Positions 15,038 to 19,787 of a stretch of DNA of 19,787 nt are shown here, one piece after another. Within the stretch, counting starts at the first letter, position 1, and each line of letters begins with the position of its first letter. The notes below the pieces were generated by a model. The model was not told the DNA's origin, did no database searches, and was given only the letters and a program-made list of their open reading frames with translations. The stretch lies in the NCBI GenBank assembly GCA_964385045.1, contig CAYLNM010000079.1:1-19787 (forward strand), in the 5' to 3' direction. The position numbers and the translations under genes are program-made. Source of the DNA: CAYLNM01 sp964385045. Its GTDB lineage: Bacteria > Planctomycetota > Phycisphaerae > Phycisphaerales > SM1A02.

Positions 15038-16504
15038 GTGGATGATCGTCCGTCCGAGGCCATCAGCGTCTTCGACATGCTCAAGATCGGCGTCGGGCCG
15101 TCGAGCTCGCACACCCTCGGCCCCTGGCGGGCGGTGCAGCGGTGGCTCGCCGAGCTCGCGGCCGATCCGGGCACGGCCGCCGTGGCCGCCCTGCGGCTGG
15201 ATCTCTACGGCTCGCTCGCCCTCACCGGCCGTGGCCACGCCACCGACGTCGCCCTCTGCCTCGCCCTGCTCGGCGAGGACCCCGAGACCGTGGACGTGGA
15301 CCGGATCGACGAGCTGGTGGCGGACCTGCGGGCCGCGCGGCGGCTGCCCCTGCCCGGGGCCCCCGGGCCGATCGACTTCGACCCCGACGCCGACATCGTC
15401 TTCCACGGCGACGAGAAGCTGCCCGGCCACGCCAACGGCATGCGGTTCACCGCGCGGGCGACCGACGGCCGGACCATCGAGAGCACCTGGTACTCGATCG
15501 GCGGCGGCTTCGTCCTTCGCGAGGGCGAGACGCCGGGGGGCGACGGCAGCCAGCCCGCCCTGCCCTACGCCTGCCGGTCGGCGGCGGACCTGCTCGCTCA
15601 CTGCCGCCGCGACGGCCTGTCGATCGGCGAGATGGTCCTGGCCAACGAGCGGGCCTGGCGGACCGACATCGAGATCCGCACCGACCTGCTCCGCATCTGG
15701 CGGGTGATGCTCGCGTGCATCCACCGCGGGTGCCACACGAGCGGCGTGCTGCCCGGCGGCCTCGAGGTCCGGCGACGGGCCGCCTCGATCGCCGCGAACC
15801 TCCCGGGCGGCGGCGGGCCGGGGGCCCCGCACGCGGACGATCCCGATGCGTGGCTCGCCGGCGTGCGGGCGGCCAACCGCGACGACGACTTCCGCCACGT
15901 GCTCAAGTGGACCAGCACGTTCGCCCTCGCGGTGAACGAGGAGAACGCGGCCCTCGGCCGGGTGGTGACCGCCCCCACCAACGGGGCCGCGGGCGTGATC
16001 CCCGCCGTCCTCATGCACGAGCTGTGCTTCGGCGAGGCCGAGCCGAGCGAGGACCGCATCCTCCACTTCCTGCTCGTGGCGGGCGAGATCGGCACGCACT
16101 TCAAGAAGAACGCGACGATCTCCGCCGCGATGGGCGGCTGCCAGGCCGAGATCGGCGTCTCCTCGTCGATGGCCGCCGCCGCCCTGTGCGAGGTCCGAGG
16201 CGGGACCGTCGAGCAGGCGCTCATGGCGGCCGAGATCGCGATGGAGCATCACCTCGGCATGACCTGCGATCCGGTCGCGGGCCTCGTGCAGGTGCCCTGC
16301 ATCGAGCGCAACGCGATGGGGGCGATCAAGGCGATCAACGCCGCCGAGCTCGCCCTGTGCAGCGAGCCCGGCGACGCCCGCGTGAGCCTCGACGACGTCA
16401 TCCGCGCGATGTGGCAGACCGCCCAGGACATGGGCGAGCGCTACAAGGAGACGAGCCGCGGCGGGCTCGCGGTGAACATCTCGGTGCGGGTGCCCGAGTG
16501 CTGA
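15038..16504 (+). CDS. sdaA: L-serine ammonia-lyase, single-chain [4Fe-4S] type
   Basis: A 488-residue iron-sulfur L-serine dehydratase converting serine to pyruvate and ammonia in the cytoplasm. Seen: SVFDMLKIGVGPSSSHTLGP at 10-29, opening the N-terminal domain, GHATD at 66-70, and the catalytic domain with VVTAPTNGAAGVIPAVL, FKKNATISAAMGGCQAEIGVSSSMAA, MTCDPVAGLVQVPCIERN and KAINAAELAL. The three cluster-binding Cys correspond to Cys368, Cys410 and Cys421; the last two have the 11-residue spacing of E. coli SdaA (382 and 393). The GTG start is chosen because GGGAGGA lies 7 bases upstream; an ATG at 15042 is out of frame. Length is slightly above the E. coli enzyme, with a Gly/Ala/Pro-rich insert near 253-265. 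It is convergent with the DUF4870 gene. Confidence 0.95.
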   Translation: MDDRPSEAISVFDMLKIGVGPSSSHTLGPWRAVQRWLAELAADPGTAAVAALRLDLYGSLALTGRGHATDVALCLALLGEDPETVDVDRIDELVADLRAARRLPLPGAPGPIDFDPDADIVFHGDEKLPGHANGMRFTARATDGRTIESTWYSIGGGFVLREGETPGGDGSQPALPYACRSAADLLAHCRRDGLSIGEMVLANERAWRTDIEIRTDLLRIWRVMLACIHRGCHTSGVLPGGLEVRRRAASIAANLPGGGGPGAPHADDPDAWLAGVRAANRDDDFRHVLKWTSTFALAVNEENAALGRVVTAPTNGAAGVIPAVLMHELCFGEAEPSEDRILHFLLVAGEIGTHFKKNATISAAMGGCQAEIGVSSSMAAAALCEVRGGTVEQALMAAEIAMEHHLGMTCDPVAGLVQVPCIERNAMGAIKAINAAELALCSEPGDARVSLDDVIRAMWQTAQDMGERYKETSRGGLAVNISVRVPEC

Positions 16505-16513
16505 GCGGCCGCC

Positions 16514-16534
16514 GCGGCGAGCTCGTCGCGCCGC
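16514..16534. terminator. Possible bidirectional hairpin between sdaA and DUF4870 gene
   Basis: GCGGCG and CGCCGC can pair around a 9-base loop in the 55-base gap between two convergent stop codons (16504 and 16560). There is no T-run on either side. The position fits a shared terminator, but such pairings are common in DNA this rich in G and C. Confidence 0.3.
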
Positions 16535-16559
16535 CGCCCCGCGCCCGAGCCCGAGCCCG

Positions 16560-16940
16560 TCAGAGCATGCGGATCGTCATCGGGTAGCGGTACTGCACGC
16601 CGTCGTTGACCTTGATGGTCGCGATGATGACGAACACGATGTGCAGGACCGCGATCACCGGCAGCAGGCACACCCCGATCGCGAGGAAGAGCAGCACGAA
16701 CGCGATCACGTAGAAGATCAGCAGCGTGAGCTGGAAGTTCAGCGACTCGCGGCCCGCCACGTCCACCGCGGGGCTCTCGTCCTTCTTCACCAGCCAGATC
16801 ACGAGCGGCCCGATGATGGTGCCGAACGGGATGACGAAGCCCGTGAGCGAGAGCAGGTGGCACATCATCGCGAGCCCGCGCTCCTCCTTCGGGATCTCGG
16901 GCGTGGCGAGGGCGGGATCGGGGCTCAGCGGGTCGTTCAT
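16560..16940 (-). CDS. DUF4870 domain-containing membrane protein
   Basis: A 126-residue small integral membrane protein. Seen: KEERGLAMMCHLLSLTGFV at about 18-36 and the conserved GPLVIWLVKKDESP (44-57), followed by VAGRESLNFQL (61-71) and two adjacent hydrophobic segments at ~71-110, then a short hydrophilic end. This order matches DUF4870 (Tic20-like small membrane proteins) across its whole length. The function of the family is not established. The ATG at 16940 has no strong ribosome site. A CATGAT box lies 53 bases upstream (16994-16999). It is transcribed divergently from the Fur-family gene across a 203-base region and convergently with sdaA. Confidence 0.9.
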   Translation of the reverse strand: MNDPLSPDPALATPEIPKEERGLAMMCHLLSLTGFVIPFGTIIGPLVIWLVKKDESPAVDVAGRESLNFQLTLLIFYVIAFVLLFLAIGVCLLPVIAVLHIVFVIIATIKVNDGVQYRYPMTIRML

Positions 16941-16993
16941 CGGGCGGGTCCGTCTCGTGGCGTCGGGCCGGCGGTCGTCGCCGGAAGCCCTCC

Positions 16994-16999
16994 ATCATG
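16994..16999 (-). promoter_or_regulatory. Possible -10 box CATGAT for DUF4870 gene
   Basis: CATGAT on the minus strand, 53 bases before the ATG at 16940. It is the best A/T-rich hexamer in the 203-base divergent region. Evidence is positional only. Confidence 0.25.
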
Positions 17000-17131
17000 A
17001 CAGACGCGATCGGGCGGTGGGGTCCTCGGATCGCCGGAAGAGGTCCGAGAAGCGCATCGGCGTCCGGGGCGCCCGCCGCCCCCCGGATGCCGCGGTCCCA
17101 CCGCGTCGGCCCGCCGCGGCGGGCCGCGTCG

Positions 17132-17137
17132 TACACT
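17132..17137 (+). promoter_or_regulatory. Putative -10 box TACACT for Fur-family gene, leaderless
   Basis: TACACT ends exactly 6 bases before the ATG at 17144. This places the expected transcription start at the start codon, and no ribosome site is present. It is the same arrangement as at 4179-4184. Confidence 0.5.
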
Positions 17138-17143
17138 TCCGCG

Positions 17144-17638
17144 ATGGCCACGGCCCGACGACGCACGCGGCAGGGAGAGGCGATCCACGCGGTGATCCGC
17201 GAGGCGGGCCGTCCCCTCGCGCCGGGCGAGATCCTCGAGCTCGCCGCGGCCCGCGTCGACACCCTCAGCCTCGCCACCGTCTACCGCCAGATCCGGCGCC
17301 TGCTCGAGGAGCGGGCGATCCGCGAGGTGGTCCTCCCCGGCTCCCCCTCGCGGTACGAGGACGCCCGGTCGCGGCCGGGGGTCGCCCCCGGCAGCACCAT
17401 GCAGACGCCGAGCCGTCCCGGAGCGACGGGCGACGAGGCCCACCACCACTTCTTCCACTGCGAGTCCTGCGACGCGGTGTTCCCGGTCGAGGGCTGCGCC
17501 GGCGACGTGGAGCGGCTCGCGCCGCCTGCGTTCCGGGTGCGCCGGCACGAGGTCGTCCTGTACGGCGAGTGCGAGGGGTGTGCGGACGAGGCGGGCGTGG
17601 ACGCGGGTGACCGCGGGTCGGATCAGTCGCCGGGCTGA
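17144..17638 (+). CDS. Fur-family metalloregulator
   Basis: A 164-residue Fur-superfamily transcription factor (Fur/Zur/PerR type). Seen: a winged-helix part with LAPGEILELAAARVDTLSLA and TVYRQIRRLLEERAI at 25-59, then RYED (70-73). The metal-binding part starts HHHFFHCESCDAVFP (100-114) and has a Cys4 zinc site at C106/C109 and C143/C146 (CESC and CEGC). Between the winged helix and HHHFFH lies about 24 residues of Pro/Gly/Ser/Arg-rich sequence (~75-98), longer than the few residues usual for this family. The start is the ATG at 17144, because the Fur fold begins there and a TACACT box sits 6 bases upstream. Which metal it senses cannot be decided. Its last 16 bases overlap the convergent M48 gene. 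Confidence 0.88.
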   Translation: MATARRRTRQGEAIHAVIREAGRPLAPGEILELAAARVDTLSLATVYRQIRRLLEERAIREVVLPGSPSRYEDARSRPGVAPGSTMQTPSRPGATGDEAHHHFFHCESCDAVFPVEGCAGDVERLAPPAFRVRRHEVVLYGECEGCADEAGVDAGDRGSDQSPG

Positions 17639-18774
17639 CCGTCCGACGACACCGGTCCCGCAGGCCGGGCCGAGAGCGGCGAGAAGGGCTGCATGGCGCC
17701 GGCGGCGCAGACTCCGCACCAGCCGTGGCCGAGCATGCCCGCGAGGGCCGCGTCGCCCTCGGCACGGGCGCCGGCGGGCGGGTGCGCCGGGGCGGGCAGC
17801 CGCGAGGCCGGGATCAGGAACCGCTCGCGGAAGCGGCCCACGAAGCGGCCGTCGCCCACCGTGGGAGCGCCCGCGTACCGCTCGGCGAGGATCCGCTCGA
17901 TGACCTCGACGCGGTACGCCGGGTCGGGGTGCGTGGCGAACCAGTCGAAGCCACGGTCGCCCCCGCCCGAGAGCTCGGCGAGCAGCTGCATCACCCGAAG
18001 CTGTCCCGACGGGTCGTAGCCCACCCGCGACATGTACCGCATGCCCAGCTCGTCGGCCTCGAGCTCCTCGTCCCGGCCGTACCGCAGCAGGAGCAGCTGG
18101 CCACCGAGCTGCAGGGCGGGCAGGGTCGCTTCGCCCGCGGTGCCGAGGGAGCTGTCCTCGGGGGCCGAGGCCAGCACCGCCGAGAGCGTCTGCAGACCGG
18201 CGGTGAAGAGCGTCTGCTTGCTGATGCGGCTGTTGGCGTGCTGGGCGGTCACGTGACCGATCTCGTGGCCGAGGATGCCGGCGAGCTCCGACTCGTCCTC
18301 GAGGCGCTCGGCGAGGCCGCGGGTGATGAACACCTTGCCGCCCGGCAGCGCGAAGGCGTTGACGACCGCGGAGTCGAGGAGCGTGAACTCCCAGTCGAGC
18401 TCCGGGAACGGCCCCTCGGTCTCCGCCGCCATCCGCGCCCCGATCTCGGTGACGTAGGCCTGCAGCGGCTCGGACGGCGCCGGTCCGCCGAACTCGGCGG
18501 TGAACTCGGGCGCGGCCTGCTCGCCGAGGGCGATCTCCTCCGACATCGGCAGCAGCATCAGCCGCCGCTCGCCGGTGGCGGGGTTGCGGGCGCAGCCGAA
18601 CGCCGGCAGGGCCGACGCCACGAGCAGCAGCACCGGAGCGAGGCGGGCGAGGGCGGCGAGGCGCCGGCGAAGGACGTGGCGGCGGGCCGCGGGACGGGCC
18701 GTGGGGCCGGACTCGGCGGAGGCGCCGGGCGCGCCGGGAATGCGGGCGACGCGGGTCGAGCGGGACGTGGACAT
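17623..18774 (-). CDS. M48 family metalloprotease, predicted lipoprotein
   Basis: A 383-residue periplasmic or membrane-attached zinc protease of the M48 (BepA/LoiP-like) family, whose characterised members act in envelope quality control. Seen: an Arg-rich n-region then a hydrophobic core at ~42-58 ending in the lipobox-like PAFGC (Cys61), ARNPATGERR after it, NAFALPGGKVFITRGL at 139-154, the HEIGH zinc motif at 170-174, and a third ligand Glu237 in EELEADELGMRYM. A WFATHPDPAYRVEVI stretch (278-292) is also typical. The C-terminal ~50 residues lie outside the protease domain and contain a CGVC motif (353-356). The ATG at 18774 has GGAG 6 bases upstream. The frame upstream runs into tRNA-Leu and is not coding. 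The gene ends within the Fur-family gene on the other strand. Confidence 0.92.
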   Translation of the reverse strand: MSTSRSTRVARIPGAPGASAESGPTARPAARRHVLRRRLAALARLAPVLLLVASALPAFGCARNPATGERRLMLLPMSEEIALGEQAAPEFTAEFGGPAPSEPLQAYVTEIGARMAAETEGPFPELDWEFTLLDSAVVNAFALPGGKVFITRGLAERLEDESELAGILGHEIGHVTAQHANSRISKQTLFTAGLQTLSAVLASAPEDSSLGTAGEATLPALQLGGQLLLLRYGRDEELEADELGMRYMSRVGYDPSGQLRVMQLLAELSGGGDRGFDWFATHPDPAYRVEVIERILAERYAGAPTVGDGRFVGRFRERFLIPASRLPAPAHPPAGARAEGDAALAGMLGHGWCGVCAAGAMQPFSPLSARPAGPVSSDGQPGD

Positions 18775-18800
18775 GGCTGGCTCCGGGAAGGTCGCGGGAG

Positions 18801-18816
18801 CCCGCAGAGATGCGGG
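18801..18816. terminator. Hairpin between tRNA-Leu and M48 gene
   Basis: CCCGCA and TGCGGG form a perfect 6-bp stem with a 4-base loop, 24 bases beyond the tRNA 3' end and 26 bases before the M48 start. There is no T-run. It could be a tRNA terminator or processing signal, or part of the M48 leader. Confidence 0.35.
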
Positions 18817-18840
18817 AGCTCGGATCCGCGGGGCGTCACG

Positions 18841-18924
18841 TGGGCCCGGAGGGACTCGAACCCTCACTCCCGGGGGGGACGCGGATTTTAAGTCCGCTGC
18901 GTCTGCCAATTCCGCCACGGGCCC
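18841..18924 (-). tRNA. tRNA-Leu (anticodon UAA)
   Basis: An 84-base tRNA on the minus strand. The acceptor stem GGGCCCG pairs fully with CGGGCCC. The D arm contains AATTGGCAGAC, the anticodon stem GCGGA/TCCGC encloses CTTAAAA (anticodon TAA), and a long variable arm (GTCCCCCCCGGGAGT), diagnostic of the Leu/Ser class, precedes the T arm GAGGG-TTCGAGT-CCCTC. The discriminator base is A, as expected for Leu. The 3' CCA is not encoded (ACG follows the stem). It lies 66 bases upstream of the M48 gene on the same strand. Confidence 0.97.
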
Positions 18925-18957
18925 GAGGGGCGGCCCGCGCGCCGGACCGCCGGACGG

Positions 18958-18963
18958 ATGCTA
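18958..18963 (-). promoter_or_regulatory. Putative -10 box TAGCAT for tRNA-Leu
   Basis: TAGCAT on the minus strand lies 33 bases before the mature tRNA 5' end, giving a leader of roughly 25 bases. No convincing -35 is visible. Confidence 0.4.
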
Positions 18964-19062
18964 CCGCGGCCGGCCCCAACGGCCCGCGGCATCGGTCCTC
19001 CATCCGGCCCGGTGGGCCGGCAGACCGGCAGACCGGGGCCGGGCCCGCTCGACGCCCCGACC

Positions 19063-19125
19063 GAACCACCCGATGGAGCCGGCCGAGCGAGCCGGCCGAG
19101 CGAGCCATCCGCCTGAACCACCCGA
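19063..19125. repeat. Nested direct repeats
   Basis: A 13-mer (AGCCGGCCGAGCG) is repeated in tandem at 19077-19089 and 19090-19102, with a partial third copy. It is bracketed by two copies of GAACCACCCGA at 19063-19073 and 19115-19125. A separate 8-mer tandem (GGCAGACC) occurs just upstream at 19019-19034. Confidence 0.75.
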
Positions 19126-19206
19126 CCGGATCGGGAGACGCCGATCGCGGGCATCGCCGCCCCCGGCCGGAGGGGCGTTCTTCCTGGAGCCGGGGCGTGG
19201 CCGACT

Positions 19207-19262
19207 CGCGATCGCGCTTTTTTTCTGCAAATGACAGAACTCGACGCTGCGGATGGTAGAAC
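19207..19262. other. AT-rich island with palindromes and T7 run
   Basis: A 10-bp palindrome CGCGATCGCG (19207-19216) is followed by C and seven T (19218-19224), then TTCTG and CAGAA as an inverted repeat around CAAATGA (19223-19239), then GGTAGAAC. This is the lowest-GC spot in the window. On the minus strand TACCAT (19253-19258) could act as a -10 box. It may be a terminator or an operator/promoter; direction and role are not determined. Confidence 0.4.
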
Positions 19263-19343
19263 ACCCCACACGGTGGCGGCCTGATGGGGATCCGGTCGCC
19301 ACGGGGACTCTCGGGTCCTCCTGGGGATGGCTTCCGGGTGCCC

Positions 19344-19360
19344 CTCCGGTCCGACCGGAG
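19344..19360. repeat. Inverted repeat, 7-bp stem
   Basis: CTCCGGT and ACCGGAG flank CCG, a perfect 7-bp stem with a 3-base loop, about 85 bases past the AT-rich island. It could be an operator-like palindrome or RNA hairpin. No associated gene is recognised. Confidence 0.35.
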
Positions 19361-19709
19361 ACGGTGCCCGGGAGCTTTCAGCCGCACGCGGGACCGCTCG
19401 TCGGTCCTCCGCCGATCGATCGGCCGCGGCGACAACACCACGCGAGGGCATGCCCACCACGGTCGGCACCGTGCCCCCCCTCCTGCCCGGCCGGCGACGC
19501 CCGCTCGTTCGCCGCGCGGGACGTCGCGTCGCGCTTCCTCCGTTCCTGCCCCCGCGCCGGCCGCCGCCGGCGAACGGCCTTCGGGCCGGTGGAGGCGGTT
19601 GCCACGCCCCGAGGCGGCGAAGGCCGAGCCTCCGCCGCCGGGAGCGCTGGTGCCGCCTCGTCGCCGTGTCGGGCGCGTGGTCGCGCCGGAGGTCGACCGC
19701 GTCCGCACC

Positions 19710-19746
19710 TGCCGGCCGCCGGCCGCGGTCTGCCGGCCGCCGGCCG
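19710..19746. repeat. 16-base direct repeat
   Basis: TGCCGGCCGCCGGCCG occurs at 19710-19725 and again at 19731-19746, separated by CGGTC, and continues into more GCCGGCC units. This is low-complexity GC sequence at the window edge. Confidence 0.7.
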
Positions 19747-19787
19747 CCGGCCGTCGCCGGTCGCCAGTCGTCGCAGCCCCGCAGCCC

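Larger units (their letters stand above)
18925..19787. other. 863-base region without recognisable gene
   Basis: From the tRNA 5' end to the window edge I find no convincing gene. Open frames exist on both strands but are Arg/Pro/Gly-rich, lack conserved motifs and have no ribosome sites; one on the minus strand runs through the tRNA. The region holds the tRNA promoter, short direct repeats at 19019-19034 and 19063-19125, an AT-rich island near 19207-19262, an inverted repeat at 19344-19360 and a 16-base direct repeat at the end. It could be the regulatory region of a gene beyond the edge. Confidence 0.5.

Noticed and set aside
15042..15707. ATG at 15042 as start of a gene
   Set aside because: It is in a different frame from the serine dehydratase domains. 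The GTG at 15038 has the correct frame and a well-spaced GGGAGGA.
18836..19708. Minus-strand frames running from the right end into tRNA-Leu
   Set aside because: They pass through the whole tRNA gene, are low in complexity and lack any recognised motif or ribosome site.
1..19787. Mobile elements, prophage, CRISPR arrays or toxin-antitoxin pairs
   Set aside because: No transposase, integrase, terminal inverted repeats, spaced repeat array or toxin-like small gene pair was seen. All repeats found are short and GC-rich.

Overview
The window is very GC-rich (well above 70% by eye) and reads as ordinary bacterial chromosome, with no insertion sequence, prophage, CRISPR array or plasmid signature. 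Long open frames opposite almost every gene are a by-product of the base composition. The gene repertoire suggests Planctomycetota, perhaps a Phycisphaerae-like lineage: ybeY next to a CNNM/CorC protein, a cyanobacterial/plant-style glgC with glgA, an HslV peptidase, an OlsF-like two-domain acyltransferase, DUF4870 and DUF6132 proteins, and several starts sitting just after a TANNNT box. This assignment is an inference from gene content and was not tested by a search.

Layout. Left part (1-4372): a minus-strand ybeY-CNNM/CorC pair joined by an ATGA overlap; a divergent plus-strand unknown gene followed by hslV; and a small minus-strand unknown gene. Glycogen block (4373-7104): glgC then glgA on the minus strand, making ADP-glucose and polymerising it. 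Lipid/membrane block (7541-13611): an OlsF-like PlsC+GNAT acyltransferase on plus, convergent with a tight minus-strand operon of a DinB-fold protein, an NRDE/TANGO2 protein and a 905-residue fusion of alpha/beta-hydrolase, DedA (VTT) membrane domain and ATP-grasp ligase. Right part (13839-18924): an OsmC protein (minus), a DUF6132 membrane peptide (plus), a single-chain iron-sulfur L-serine dehydratase (plus), a DUF4870 membrane protein (minus), a Fur-family regulator (plus) whose end overlaps a convergent M48 lipoprotein metalloprotease, and tRNA-Leu(UAA) upstream of the protease. The last 863 bases hold no recognisable gene but contain an AT-rich island and several short direct repeats.

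The most unusual object is the hydrolase-DedA-ATP-grasp fusion. It combines a possible ester or amide hydrolase, a lipid-flippase-like membrane domain and an amide-forming ligase in one chain, close to an aminolipid-type acyltransferase, and may represent an undescribed lipid or envelope-modifying enzyme. Other points worth checking are the Asp in place of the third metal-binding His in YbeY, hslV with no hslU beside it, the apparent leaderless starts, and a Fur protein with a 24-residue insert just before its metal site.
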